Assembly (NCBI GenBank): GCA_025355105.1
Contig: JANYAE010000138.1
Span: forward strand, 1 to 64,000
DNA length: 64,000 bases
Reading direction: 5' to 3'
Source: Pseudomonadota bacterium
GTDB taxonomy: Bacteria; Pseudomonadota; Gammaproteobacteria; Steroidobacterales; Steroidobacteraceae
How positions within the stretch are numbered: the first letter of the stretch is position 1; each line of letters begins with the position of its first letter. Positions 10,652 through 19,369 of this stretch are shown piece after piece. Position numbers and translations under genes: made by a program. A model generated the notes under the pieces. That model was given only the letters and a program-made list of their open reading frames with translations, was not told the DNA's origin and did not search any database.

Positions 10652-12277
10652 TCAGCGGCTGCGGTAACCGGACGTGATCGGATAGCGCCAGTCGCGGCCG
10701 AAGGCGCGGCCGCTGATCCTGATGCCGGGCGGCGCCTGGCGGCGCTTGTACTCGTTGCGCTTGACCATCTCGAGCACGCGCCCGACCGTCGCCCGGTCGA
10801 AGCCGCGCGCCACGATCTCGTCCACCGAAAGGTCCGACTCGATGAACGCCTCGAGGATCGGGTCCATGATCTCGTACGGCGGCAGCGAATCCGTATCCTT
10901 CTGGTCAGGCCGGAGTTCGGCGCTCGGCGCGCGCTCGATGACCCGCGCCGGGATCACCGCGCCGAGCGCGTTCCGGTAGCGCGCCAGCCGGTAGACCATC
11001 AGCTTGGAGCAGTCCTTGATCGGCGCGAAGCCGCCGGCCATGTCGCCGTACAGGGTCGCGTAGCCCACCGCCATCTCGCTCTTGTTGCCGGTGGTCAGCA
11101 GCATCGCACCGGTCTTGTTCGAGATGCCCATCAGCAGCACGCCGCGGCAGCGCGCCTGGATGTTCTCCTCGGTCGTGTCCGGCGCGCGTCCGGCGAACTC
11201 GTCCTTGAGCGCCGCCAGCGTCGCGGCGAACATGCCCTCGATCGAGATCTCGCTGTACTTGACGCCGAGCGCGCGCGCCTGGCCGGCCGCGTCGTCGCGG
11301 CTCATCTGCGCCGTGTAGCGCGACGGCATCATCACCGCGTGCACCCGCGCGGGGCCGAGCGCATCGACGGCGATCGCGAGCGTCAGCGCCGAATCGACGC
11401 CGCCCGAGAGGCCGATGACGACGCCGGGGAAGCGGTGGCGATCGACGTAGTCGCGCACGCCGAGCACCAGCGCCTCGTAGACGCTCTGCTCCTCGCTGAG
11501 CTCGGCGGCGATCGGCCCGGGACGCGGTCGCAGCCGGCCGCCGGCGCGCTCGAGCTCGACCACCGCGGTGGCCTCGCGCCATGCCGGCAGGCGCTGGGTC
11601 ACCGTGCCGTCGGCGGCCATGACGAAGCTGTTGCCATCGAACACCAGCTCGTCCTGGCCACCGACCAGGTTCAGGTAGACGAGCGGCAGGCCGACGTCGG
11701 TGACGCGCTGCCGCGCCACCGACTCGCGCTCGCGCTGCTTGTTGAGCTGGAAGGGCGATGCGTTGATGACGATCAGCGCCTCGGCGCCGTCCGCCTGCGC
11801 CGCGCGCGCCGGGCCGGTCTCCCAGATGTCCTCGCACACCAGCAGCGCGACGCGCTCGCCCTGCACGTCGACCAGCGTCGGCGTCTGGCCGGGCGAGAAG
11901 TAGCGCTTCTCGTCGAATACCTTGTAGTTCGGCAGCGCCTGCTTGCGGTGGTTGGCGTAGACGCGGCCGCCGCGCACCAGCGCCGCGGAGTTGAAGATCT
12001 CGCGACCGTGGTACTCCGGGTAGCCGAACACCAGGTCCACCGGCGGCGCGTCGCGGCACAGCCGCTCGACGGCCGACTGCACGTTGCGGCGGAATCCCGA
12101 GTGGAACAGCAGGTCTTCCGGCGGGTAGCCGGCGAGCGCGAGTTCGGGCAGCAGCACGAGGCTGACCCCGGCCTTGGCGCCGGCCTCAGCGGCCTCGAGC
12201 ACGCGCTGCGCATTGCCGTCGACGTCACCGACGAACAGGTCGTACTGGGCGAGCAACAGACGAAGCGTGGCGCTCAT
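10652..12277 (-). CDS. nadE: Glutamine-dependent NAD+ synthetase
   Basis: Last step of NAD synthesis: amidates deamido-NAD using ammonia from glutamine. Two domains in 541 residues. The N-terminal nitrilase-type glutaminase shows its Glu (LLPELALAGYPPED), Lys (NHRKQALPNYKVFDEKRYF) and Cys (LLVCEDIW) residues. The C-terminal synthetase domain has the ATP pyrophosphatase loop GLSGGVDS. I chose the ATG at 12277 (MSATLRLLLAQYD); a GTG eight codons upstream is possible. It lies 60 bases behind sucD on the same strand and converges on bamD, leaving only 15 bases between the stop codons. Confidence 0.96.
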   Translation of the reverse strand: MSATLRLLLAQYDLFVGDVDGNAQRVLEAAEAGAKAGVSLVLLPELALAGYPPEDLLFHSGFRRNVQSAVERLCRDAPPVDLVFGYPEYHGREIFNSAALVRGGRVYANHRKQALPNYKVFDEKRYFSPGQTPTLVDVQGERVALLVCEDIWETGPARAAQADGAEALIVINASPFQLNKQRERESVARQRVTDVGLPLVYLNLVGGQDELVFDGNSFVMAADGTVTQRLPAWREATAVVELERAGGRLRPRPGPIAAELSEEQSVYEALVLGVRDYVDRHRFPGVVIGLSGGVDSALTLAIAVDALGPARVHAVMMPSRYTAQMSRDDAAGQARALGVKYSEISIEGMFAATLAALKDEFAGRAPDTTEENIQARCRGVLLMGISNKTGAMLLTTGNKSEMAVGYATLYGDMAGGFAPIKDCSKLMVYRLARYRNALGAVIPARVIERAPSAELRPDQKDTDSLPPYEIMDPILEAFIESDLSVDEIVARGFDRATVGRVLEMVKRNEYKRRQAPPGIRISGRAFGRDWRYPITSGYRSR

Positions 12278-12337
12278 CAGCTCGAGACCCTCTCCGGCCA
12301 CGCCGCCGGGATCGGCCGGCGCCGGACCGTCTGCCGA

Positions 12338-13369
12338 TCAGCGGCGCCTGGCGCGCCGCGTCGTCTTGCCCGGCTTGCGGGCCGCCGGTTTGGCGCGCCG
12401 GGCGGGCTTGGCCGGCTTGGCGCGCGGCGCCACCTTGCCGGCCTTGGCGGCCTTGACGAGCTTGGCGGACGGCTTGGCCAGGCGCGCGCCGCTGCGGCCG
12501 GCCTTGAGCGCTGCTGCCATCGCCGTGCCGAGTTCGGCCGGTGAGCGCACGGTGCGCACGCCGGCGCGCTCCAGCGCCGCGTACTTGTCGGCGGCCGTGC
12601 CCTTGCCGCCGTCGATGACCGCGCCGGCATGCCCCATGCGCTTGCCGGGCGGCGCCGTGACGCCGGCGATGTAGGCGACCACGGGCTTCTTGACGTGATC
12701 GTGGATGAACTGCGCGCCGGCCTCTTCGTCGCTGCCGCCGATCTCGCCGACCATGATGATGCCCTGGGTCTTCGAGTCGGCTTCGAACAGCCGCAGCACG
12801 TCGACGAAGTTCATGCCGCGCACCGGGTCGCCGCCGATGCCGACGCAGGTGCTCTGGCCGAGTCCGAGCCGGGTCGTCTGGAACACGGCCTCGTAGGTCA
12901 GCGTGCCGGAGCGCGAGACGATGCCGATCTTGCCCGGCTGGTGGATGAAGCCCGGCATGATGCCGACCTTGGCCTCGCCCGGCGTGATCACGCCCGGGCA
13001 GTTCGGGCCGACCAGACGCGTGTCGTAGCCTTTCAGCGCCTCCTTGACCCGCACCATGTCGTTGACCGGAATACCCTCCGTGATGCAGACGATCAGCTTG
13101 ATGCCGGCGTCGGCCGCCTCGAGGATCGCGTCGGCGGCGCCGGCTGCCGGCACGTAGATCATGCTGACGTCGGCGCCGGTGGCCGCGACCGCGTCGTGGG
13201 CGGTGTTGAACACCGGCAGGCCGAGGTGCTTCTGGCCACCGCGCCCCGGCGTCACGCCGCCGACGACGCGCGTGCCGTAGGCGATGCACTGCTCGGTGTG
13301 GAACGTGCCCTGCTTGCCGGTGAAGCCCTGGCAGATCACGCGGCTCTTCTTGGTGAGGAGGATGCTCAT
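12338..13369 (-). CDS. sucD: Succinyl-CoA synthetase alpha subunit with basic C-terminal extension
   Basis: Alpha subunit of the TCA-cycle enzyme that makes ATP/GTP from succinyl-CoA; it binds CoA and carries the phosphohistidine. Residues 1-290 look fully normal: CoA-binding Rossmann region from [15 protein letters not shown], and the phosphorylated His at 247 in [17 protein letters not shown]. The usual protein stops near residue 289, but here 53 more residues follow (291-343), 21 of them Lys or Arg and none acidic, ending TTRRARRR. The tail is in frame, with no sign of a frameshift. It is 12 bases behind sucC. Confidence 0.95.
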   Translation of the reverse strand: MSILLTKKSRVICQGFTGKQGTFHTEQCIAYGTRVVGGVTPGRGGQKHLGLPVFNTAHDAVAATGADVSMIYVPAAGAADAILEAADAGIKLIVCITEGIPVNDMVRVKEALKGYDTRLVGPNCPGVITPGEAKVGIMPGFIHQPGKIGIVSRSGTLTYEAVFQTTRLGLGQSTCVGIGGDPVRGMNFVDVLRLFEADSKTQGIIMVGEIGGSDEEAGAQFIHDHVKKPVVAYIAGVTAPPGKRMGHAGAVIDGGKGTAADKYAALERAGVRTVRSPAELGTAMAAALKAGRSGARLAKPSAKLVKAAKAGKVAPRAKPAKPARRAKPAARKPGKTTRRARRR

Positions 13370-13381
13370 GGGGCGTGGGTC

Positions 13382-14548
13382 CTAGCGGCCGGCGGCCAGG
13401 CGCACGGCCTTGGTCGCGGCGTCCGTGAGGTCGCTGGCGGCGGTGATCGCGAGCCCGCTCTTGGCGAGCTGCGCGCGGGCGACGTCGGCGTTCGTGCCCT
13501 CGAGGCGGACCACGACCGGCACGCTGACGCCGACCGTCTTGACCGCGGTGATGATGCCCTCGGCGATGATGTCGCAACGGACGATACCGCCGAAGATGTT
13601 GACCAGGATCGCCCGCACCTTCGGGTTCGACAGGATCAGCGTGAACGCCGCCGTGACGCGCTCCGGCGTCGCGCCGCCGCCGACGTCGAGGAAGTTGGCC
13701 GGCGCGCCGCCGTGCAGCTTGATCAGGTCCATAGTCGCCATCGCGAGGCCTGCGCCGTTGACCATGCAGGCGATATCGCCGTCGAGCGAGACGTAGTTGA
13801 GGTCGTGCTCGGCGGCCTTGCGCTCCATCGCGTCTTCCTGCGAGGCATCGCGCTGGGCGGCGAGCGGCTGCTGGCGGAACAGCGCGTTGTCGTCGATGTT
13901 GATCTTGGCGTCGAGCGCCAGCACCGCGCCGTCGGCGGTGACGATCAGCGGGTTGACCTCAACCAGGCTGGCATCGTGCTCGAGGTACAGCCGGTAGATG
14001 CCGCGCAGGATCTTCTCGAAGGCCGCGACCTGCAGACCCTCGAGGCCGAGGCCGTAGGCCAGCTGGCGGCACTGGTAGCCTGACAGGCCCACCGCCGGGT
14101 GGATCTCGATGCGCAGGATCCGCTCGGGCGTCTTGGCGGCCACCTCCTCGATGTCCATACCGCCGTCGGCGGAGGCGATCAACGCCAGCCGGCCGCGATC
14201 GCGGTTGAGCAGCAGGCTGACGTACAGCTCGCGGGCGATCTTCGAGCCGGTCTCGACGTAGACCTGGTGGATCGGCAGCCCCTCGGCGCCGGTCTGCTTG
14301 GTGATCAGCCGCTGCCCGAGCAGCGCGTGCGCCGCGTTCTTGACCTCGGCGACGCTGCGGCAGACCTTGACGCCGCCGGCCTTGCCGCGCCCGCCGGCGT
14401 GCACCTGGGCCTTGACGACCCACAGCGCGCCGCCCAGCCGCTCGGCGGCGTGGCCTGCCTCTTCGGCGGTTGCCGCAACGTGTCCAGCCGGTACGGCGAC
14501 GCCGTAGCGCGTGAACAGCTCCTTGGCTTGGTATTCGTGCAGATTCAT
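13382..14548 (-). CDS. sucC: Succinyl-CoA synthetase beta subunit
   Basis: Beta subunit of succinyl-CoA synthetase, holding the nucleotide (ATP-grasp) and succinate sites. The 388 residues equal the E. coli length. It starts MNLHEYQAKELF at the ATG 14548; a GTG two codons before is also in frame. The ATP-grasp domain (about 1-240) includes KAQVHAGGRGKAGGVK, and the C-terminal flavodoxin-like domain includes NIFGGIVRCD. The gene is divergent from pilS, with 183 bases between the starts, and leads the sucC-sucD(-nadE) unit. Confidence 0.97.
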   Translation of the reverse strand: MNLHEYQAKELFTRYGVAVPAGHVAATAEEAGHAAERLGGALWVVKAQVHAGGRGKAGGVKVCRSVAEVKNAAHALLGQRLITKQTGAEGLPIHQVYVETGSKIARELYVSLLLNRDRGRLALIASADGGMDIEEVAAKTPERILRIEIHPAVGLSGYQCRQLAYGLGLEGLQVAAFEKILRGIYRLYLEHDASLVEVNPLIVTADGAVLALDAKINIDDNALFRQQPLAAQRDASQEDAMERKAAEHDLNYVSLDGDIACMVNGAGLAMATMDLIKLHGGAPANFLDVGGGATPERVTAAFTLILSNPKVRAILVNIFGGIVRCDIIAEGIITAVKTVGVSVPVVVRLEGTNADVARAQLAKSGLAITAASDLTDAATKAVRLAAGR

Positions 14549-14731
14549 CGTCACTGCGCGCGGCGTGCCGCGCCTCCCAGCGGTCGTTGCGGGCCGCTAT
14601 TCTGCGCGAAGCGCGCACTCCGAGGCAAAAAAAGCGGCGGTGGCTGGGCGCACCGGCAGAGACGCAGCGAACGATGCTACATTGCCGGCGCCCGCGCCTC
14701 GTGCGCGCCGAGCGGTGGCCGAGGCCGACGC

Positions 14732-16360
14732 ATGATGGAGAGCCAGCGCCCGCTGCGCGAGACACCGGAACTGTCCTGGCGGGTGCTCGGGCTGCTGAAC
14801 GTCTTCCGCCTGCTGGTGCCGATGGTGTTCGGGCTGGTGTTCGCCGCCGGCGGCCAGCCGCACCTGGTCGGCGAGTCGCACCCGGACCTGTTCCGCGGCG
14901 CCTGCGTCGGCTACTTCGTGACCGCGCTGGCGCTGATCGCGGTGCTGAAGCGCCGCCAGCGCACCACGGTCTGGCACGCCTACGTCCCCGGCATCATCGA
15001 CATCGGCGTGCTGTCGCTGATCGTCTACGCGAGCGGCGGCGCCGAGAGCGGCCTCGCGATCGCGCTGCTCGTGCCGGTCGGCGCGGTGGCGGTGCTGGTG
15101 GACACGCGCGGCGCGCTGGTGCTCGCGGCCGGCGCGGCGCTCACGCTGCTCGGCCTGCAGCTGCTGTCCTGGGTGCAGGGCACGGCCGGGCCGGTCGGCT
15201 TCGCGCAGGCCGGCTACTACGGCGCGATGCTGTTCCTCGCCGGCGCCGCCGCGAGCTCGATGGCGCGGCGGCTGCGCGACACCGAGGAAGTGGTCCGCCA
15301 GCGCGACATCGACGTCGCCAACCTCGCCGAGTTGTCCGAGTACATCGTCCAGCACCTGCGTGAGAGCATCGTCGTCGTCGACGCCGCCGACCGCGTCCGC
15401 CTGATCAACGAGTCGGCGCGCCTGCTGCTCGGCCCGGACGCCCGACCCGGCGCGCTGCTCGGCGAGATCTCGCCGCGCCTGCTGTATCACGTCGAGAGCT
15501 GGCGGCGCTCGGGCGGCGCGACGCTGAACGACGCGACGCTGCTGGCCGCCGACGGCGGCCGCGAGTTCGAGGCGCACTTTGCGGCGCTCGGCCGCGACCG
15601 GCCGGGGCCGGTGATCGCGTTCCTCGACGACACCAGCGAGCTCGCCGAGCGCGTGCAGCAGACCAAGCTCGCGGCGCTCGGCCGGCTGTCGGCCAGCATC
15701 GCGCACGAGATCAGAAATCCGGTCGGCGCGATGAGCCACGCGGCGCAGCTGCTCGCCGAGACCCTCGAGCTCGGGCCGCAGGAGCGGCGGCTCACCGAGA
15801 TCATCACGCAGAACGGCGAGCGCGTGAGCTCGATCATCAACAACGTGCTGCAGCTGTCGCGGCGAGAGTCGACGCGCCCGGAGCGCATCGCGATCGGCGA
15901 ATGGCTGCGCCAGTTCCACGCCGAGTTCTGCGAGACGCTGCAGGTGCCGGCGACGCAGCTGCGGCTGCGGCTGCCGGAACCGGAGTGCGAGGTGCGCATC
16001 GACTCGACGCACCTGCGGCAGATCGTCTGGAACCTGTGCGAGAACGCGACCCGCCACAGCGCCGACATGGTCGGCAACCCGCCGGTGGACCTGATGGTCG
16101 CGCGGCTGCAGGCCAGCGGCCGGCCGTTCCTCGAGGTCGCCGACCGCGGCCCGGGCATCCCGGACTCGGCTACCGAGCGGATCTTCGAACCGTTCTTCTC
16201 CGGCCGGCGCGGCGGCACCGGGCTCGGGCTCTTCATCGCGCGCGAGCTCGCGCAGTGCAACAGCGCATTGCTGCTGTACGAGCCGCGCGCCGGCGGCGGC
16301 AGTATCTTCCGCGTGGTGTTCGCCGATCCGCAGCGCTGGGAGGGACGCACTGATGCCTAA
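14732..16360 (+). CDS. pilS: Type IV pilus sensor histidine kinase PilS
   Basis: Membrane sensor kinase that controls the activator PilR and so pilin transcription. In 542 residues: about six transmembrane segments (roughly 18-175), a short coiled linker, a PAS-like domain (about 205-300), the dimerisation/phosphoacceptor helix with His325 in SIAHEIRNP, and an HATPase domain (WNLCENATRHS, DRGPGIPD, GGTGLGLFIA). Two ATGs in tandem (14732, 14735) could start it. The last 8 bases overlap pilR. The neighbouring pilin genes make PilS a firmer call than another NtrB-type kinase. Confidence 0.94.
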   Translation: MMESQRPLRETPELSWRVLGLLNVFRLLVPMVFGLVFAAGGQPHLVGESHPDLFRGACVGYFVTALALIAVLKRRQRTTVWHAYVPGIIDIGVLSLIVYASGGAESGLAIALLVPVGAVAVLVDTRGALVLAAGAALTLLGLQLLSWVQGTAGPVGFAQAGYYGAMLFLAGAAASSMARRLRDTEEVVRQRDIDVANLAELSEYIVQHLRESIVVVDAADRVRLINESARLLLGPDARPGALLGEISPRLLYHVESWRRSGGATLNDATLLAADGGREFEAHFAALGRDRPGPVIAFLDDTSELAERVQQTKLAALGRLSASIAHEIRNPVGAMSHAAQLLAETLELGPQERRLTEIITQNGERVSSIINNVLQLSRRESTRPERIAIGEWLRQFHAEFCETLQVPATQLRLRLPEPECEVRIDSTHLRQIVWNLCENATRHSADMVGNPPVDLMVARLQASGRPFLEVADRGPGIPDSATERIFEPFFSGRRGGTGLGLFIARELAQCNSALLLYEPRAGGGSIFRVVFADPQRWEGRTDA

Positions 16361-17696
16361 GCCGATGGTGCTGATCGTCGACGACGAGCCGGACCTGTGC
16401 GAACTCTTGTCGATCACGCTCGGGCGCATGGGGCTCGAGTCGCGCGCCGTGCACGACGTCGCCACCGCCAAGAGCGCGGTCCGCGAGCACGGCTTCGGGC
16501 TGTGCCTGACCGACATGCAGCTGCCCGACGGCAACGGCCTCGACCTCGTCGACTGGCTGCAGACGAACCTGCCGGACCTGCCGGTCGCGGTGATCACGGC
16601 CCACGGCAATGTCGAGACGGCGGTGCGCGCGCTCAAGCTCGGCGCCTTCGACTTCGTCTCCAAGCCGCTCGATCTCGCCGACCTCAGGAAGCTGGTCGCG
16701 CAGGCGATCAAGCTCTCCGGCCACGACGTCGGCACCGATACCGGGGTCATCGTCGCGCCGCGGCTCCTCGGCCAGTCGGCGGCGATGGAGGAGCTGCGCG
16801 AGCTGATCGGCCGCGTGGCGCGCAGCCAGGCGCCGGTGCACATCTCCGGCGAGAGCGGCACCGGCAAGGAGCTCGTCGCGCAGCTGATTCACGAGTCCGG
16901 TTCGCGGCGCGACGGCCCCTTCGTGCCGGTCAACTGCGGCGCGATCCCGACCGAACTCATGGAGAGCGAGCTGTTCGGCCACAAGCGCGGCAGCTTCACC
17001 GGCGCGGTGGCCGACAAGAAGGGCCTGGTGCAGGTGGCCGAGGGCGGCACGCTGTTCCTCGACGAGGTCGCGGATCTGCCGCTGCACATGCAGGTGAAGC
17101 TGCTGCGCCTGATCCAGGAACGCACCGTGCGACCGGTCGGCGAGGCGCGCGAGGTGGCGGTCGACGCCCGCATCCTGTCGGCGACCCACAAGGATCTGGC
17201 CGGGCTGGTCGCCGACGGCCGCTTCCGCGAGGACCTCTACTACCGGATCAACGTCATCGAGATCAAGGTGCCGCCGCTGCGGGGCCGGCTCGAGGACGTG
17301 CCGGATCTGGCGCGCGCGGTGCTCAATCGCCTCGCGCGCCGCTCGAAGCTGCCGGTGCCTGAGATCGCCCCGGACGCGATGCGGCTGCTGGCGAGCTACC
17401 ACTACCCGGGCAACGTGCGCGAGCTCGAGAACATCCTCGAGCGCGCGTTGACCCTGTGCGCGGACGGCAAGATCACCGCCGGCGACATCGCCGTGCGGCC
17501 GGGCGCCGCGCCGCTGCCCGCCGCGCCTGCCGAGCTCAGCGACGGCGCGCTGGATGCGCAGGTCGCGCACATCGAGCGCGAGGCGATCGTCAAGGCGCTG
17601 GAACAGACCCGCTATAACAAGACGGCCGCGGCCAAGCTCCTCGGCATCACCTTCCGCGCACTGCGCTACCGGATCAAGAAGCTCGGCATCGAGTGA
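16353..17696 (+). CDS. pilR: Type IV pilus sigma-54 activator PilR
   Basis: NtrC-type response regulator that switches on sigma-54 RNA polymerase at pilin promoters. Receiver domain 1-120 with phosphoacceptor Asp54 (CLTDMQLPDG) and Lys104; AAA+ domain about 135-370 with Walker A GESGTGKE (166-173) and the sigma-54 contact loop GSFTGA (213-218; Ser for the second Ala is usual in PilR); Fis-type helix-turn-helix at the C terminus (TRYNKTAAAKLLGITFRALR region). It overlaps pilS by 8 bases, and two sigma-54 promoters lie directly downstream before the pilin genes. Confidence 0.96.
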   Translation: MPKPMVLIVDDEPDLCELLSITLGRMGLESRAVHDVATAKSAVREHGFGLCLTDMQLPDGNGLDLVDWLQTNLPDLPVAVITAHGNVETAVRALKLGAFDFVSKPLDLADLRKLVAQAIKLSGHDVGTDTGVIVAPRLLGQSAAMEELRELIGRVARSQAPVHISGESGTGKELVAQLIHESGSRRDGPFVPVNCGAIPTELMESELFGHKRGSFTGAVADKKGLVQVAEGGTLFLDEVADLPLHMQVKLLRLIQERTVRPVGEAREVAVDARILSATHKDLAGLVADGRFREDLYYRINVIEIKVPPLRGRLEDVPDLARAVLNRLARRSKLPVPEIAPDAMRLLASYHYPGNVRELENILERALTLCADGKITAGDIAVRPGAAPLPAAPAELSDGALDAQVAHIEREAIVKALEQTRYNKTAAAKLLGITFRALRYRIKKLGIE

Positions 17697-17731
17697 GCGC
17701 TGTACCCGGGCGGCGACGTGGCCTGACCCGG

Positions 17732-17745
17732 CGCGTCACTTTGTG
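17732..17745 (+). promoter_or_regulatory. Candidate activator (PilR) site upstream of pilin gene 1
   Basis: CGCGTCAC-TTT-GTG. The same CGCGTCAC-NNN-GTG occurs at the same distance (110 bases from its last C to the -24 GG) ahead of the second pilin gene. The distance suits an upstream activator site for an NtrC-type protein. That PilR binds it is inference. Confidence 0.45.
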
Positions 17746-17847
17746 CCGCGGCGGATCCGGACGCCAGGCGACATATTGCCAGCACGTCGGCCAGGAACAG
17801 GTCAAGAAACTCTTATAAACCAGTCACTTGCCAGGAGACGCTGCGGT

Positions 17848-17863
17848 TGGCACGGCGATTGCT
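17848..17863 (+). promoter_or_regulatory. Sigma-54 (-24/-12) promoter of pilin gene 1
   Basis: TGGCAC-N5-TTGCT matches the sigma-54 consensus exactly, with GG at -24 and GC at -12. A start about 12 bases further gives a leader of about 70 bases ending in AGGAG 8 bases before the pilA ATG. PilR, the expected activator, is encoded just upstream. Confidence 0.92.
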
Positions 17864-17944
17864 TTAACTAGCCCAGGAGCGGATTCAGATCCGCCTCGCG
17901 AATATCTGGTTTGTCTCATCGGACCCCCCCTAGGAGCTAGTTAC

Positions 17945-18433
17945 ATGCGCAAGATTCAGAAGGGCTTCACGCTCATCGAGTTGATGATCGTCGTGGCGAT
18001 CATCGGCATCCTGGCCGCGATCGCGATCCCGGCCTATCAGGACTACACGATCCGCGCTCAGGTGACGGAAGGCCTGAACCTCGCCAGCGCCGTCAAGACC
18101 GGCGTCGCCGAGACCTTCGCCAACACCGGCGCCTGGCCGCTCGACAACACCGGCGCGGGCGGCAACAACGCCACGCTGCCGAGCGGCAAGTACGTGAACA
18201 CGGTCACCGTGACGAACGGCACGATCCAGATCGCGTACGGCAAGCAGGCCAACTCGGTCATCAACGCGATGCAGGTTGGCATGCGTCCGATGCTGAGCAC
18301 CAACAACGACGTCATCTGGGTCTGCGGCTACCACGCTGCCCCGGCCGGCGCCGTCGACCCGGCGAGCGGTGCTTCCCCGGCGAACACCAACACGCTCCTG
18401 CCGAAGTACCTGCCGCAGAATTGCCGCACCTGA
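17945..18433 (+). CDS. pilA: Type IVa major pilin PilA, copy 1
   Basis: Structural subunit of the type IVa pilus. A 6-residue basic leader (MRKIQK) ends at the prepilin peptidase site before [19 protein letters not shown], the N-methylated hydrophobic helix with the essential Glu at mature position 5. The globular part has Thr/Asn/Gly-rich stretches, and two cysteines (in WVCGY and PQNC near the end) would close the usual C-terminal disulfide loop. 162 residues, normal for the family. It has its own sigma-54 promoter, Shine-Dalgarno and terminator. After the leader it differs from the next gene's product by only four residues. Confidence 0.95.
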   Translation: MRKIQKGFTLIELMIVVAIIGILAAIAIPAYQDYTIRAQVTEGLNLASAVKTGVAETFANTGAWPLDNTGAGGNNATLPSGKYVNTVTVTNGTIQIAYGKQANSVINAMQVGMRPMLSTNNDVIWVCGYHAAPAGAVDPASGASPANTNTLLPKYLPQNCRT

Positions 18434-18486
18434 ACCGGTAGCTGCTGCGATGAAGCAAAGCCCCTCCCGGAGGGGCTTTGTCTTTT
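17960..18486 (+). repeat. Tandem pilin duplication, left copy (right copy 18873-19399)
   Basis: This stretch is repeated at 18873-19399, an offset of 913 bases, covering the pilin from codon 6 through the stop and the terminator hairpin. Within the coding part I count 18 base differences, 15 of them inside 18197-18286; the first 237 bases differ at one position. Four more differences follow the stop codon, and the hairpin itself is identical. Leaders and promoters upstream are not repeated apart from short regulatory motifs. Confidence 0.93.
18457..18486 (+). terminator. Rho-independent terminator after pilin gene 1
   Basis: AAAGCCCCTCC pairs with GGAGGGGCTTT (18469-18479), followed by GTCTTTTT. 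It lies 23 bases after the stop codon, so copy 1 is a single-gene transcript. Confidence 0.9.
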
Positions 18487-18639
18487 TGGGGCTGCCTGAC
18501 GGCAGCGACAAGCGCGGATCCGGCCCCGTGAGGGCCTCGGCCTCAGGCCCGGCGACGAGGCCTAGCGCCCCGCAACCAGCGGCCTTGCGCCAGAGTCCTG
18601 CCTGGCGGCCCGTCGGCAAAGGCTGACACGGTGACGCCT

Positions 18640-18653
18640 CGCGTCACATCGTG
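18640..18653 (+). promoter_or_regulatory. Candidate activator (PilR) site upstream of pilin gene 2
   Basis: CGCGTCAC-ATC-GTG, 110 bases from its last C to the -24 GG of the promoter, the same spacing as at the first pilin gene. Here it is also one arm of a perfect 7-base palindrome (18631-18647), as expected for a dimeric activator. Confidence 0.5.
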
Positions 18654-18724
18654 ACGCAGTTCGCGCTTCACAGGGCAGCGTCCGGTCCGGACGACGCCGC
18701 CAAAAGTGTGATGATCATTATAAA

Positions 18725-18737
18725 AATCAGAAGGTTA
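18725..18737 (+). promoter_or_regulatory. Candidate IHF site between activator site and pilin promoter 2
   Basis: AATCAG-AAGG-TTA fits the IHF consensus WATCAR-N4-TTR at every position and sits in an AT-rich island, 20-32 bases upstream of the -24 GG. IHF commonly bends DNA between an activator site and a sigma-54 promoter. No equally good match is seen ahead of pilin gene 1. Confidence 0.5.
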
Positions 18738-18755
18738 ACCGGATTGTATGTCACA

Positions 18756-18771
18756 CGGCACGGGACTTGCT
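18756..18771 (+). promoter_or_regulatory. Sigma-54 (-24/-12) promoter of pilin gene 2
   Basis: CGGCAC-N5-TTGCT: the GG and GC cores and their spacing are exact; only the first base departs from TGGCAC. It lies 84 bases before the pilin ATG. Confidence 0.88.
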
Positions 18772-18854
18772 TTGTTCCTGGCATCGCGGCGCGAACAACC
18801 GCCGGAGATGACCGCTTCCGCGTCCAGTGGACCCCCTCATTCAGGAGATTTTGA

Positions 18855-19346
18855 ATGCTTACTCGCAACAACAAGGGCTTCACGCTCATCGAGTTGATGA
18901 TCGTCGTGGCGATCATCGGCATCCTGGCCGCGATCGCGATCCCGGCCTATCAGGACTACACGATCCGCGCCCAGGTGACGGAAGGCCTGAACCTCGCCAG
19001 CGCCGTCAAGACCGGCGTCGCCGAGACCTTCGCCAACACCGGCGCCTGGCCGCTCGACAACACCGGCGCGGGCGGCAACAACGCCACGCTGCCGAGCGGC
19101 AAGTACGTGCAGACGGTCACGGTGACCAACGGCACGATCCAGATCGCCTATGGCCTCCAGGCGAACTCGGTCATCGCCGCCATGCAGGTCGGCATGCGGC
19201 CGATGCTGAGCACCAACAACGACGTCGTCTGGGTCTGCGGCTACCACGCTGCCCCGGCCGGCGCCGTCGACCCGGCGAGCGGTGCTTCCCCGGCGAACAC
19301 CAACACGCTCCTGCCGAAGTACCTGCCGCAGAACTGCCGCACCTGA
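18855..19346 (+). CDS. pilA: Type IVa major pilin PilA, copy 2
   Basis: Second major-pilin gene, 163 residues, with a 7-residue leader (MLTRNNK) of different sequence from copy 1. The rest differs from copy 1 by four substitutions in the order Asn to Gln, Lys to Leu, Asn to Ala, Ile to Val, all within a segment of about 40 residues before the first cysteine. The hydrophobic helix, prepilin peptidase site, Glu5 and both C-terminal cysteines are intact, so both copies look functional. It has its own sigma-54 promoter, AGGAG and terminator. A pilus of mixed subunits, or use under different conditions, is possible. Confidence 0.95.
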   Translation: MLTRNNKGFTLIELMIVVAIIGILAAIAIPAYQDYTIRAQVTEGLNLASAVKTGVAETFANTGAWPLDNTGAGGNNATLPSGKYVQTVTVTNGTIQIAYGLQANSVIAAMQVGMRPMLSTNNDVVWVCGYHAAPAGAVDPASGASPANTNTLLPKYLPQNCRT

Positions 19347-19369
19347 GCCAGCGGCTGCTGCGATGAAGC

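Larger units (their letters stand above)
18487..18854 (+). other. Intergenic regulatory region between the two pilin genes
   Basis: No gene is seen here. The left part (18487-18630) is GC-rich with no feature I recognise. It is followed by an inverted repeat GTGACGC-CTC-GCGTCAC (18631-18647) and a third GTGACGC (18651-18657), an AT-rich stretch (about 18700-18745), then the sigma-54 promoter and a leader of about 70 bases. AGGAG lies 7 bases before the second pilin ATG. Confidence 0.7.
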
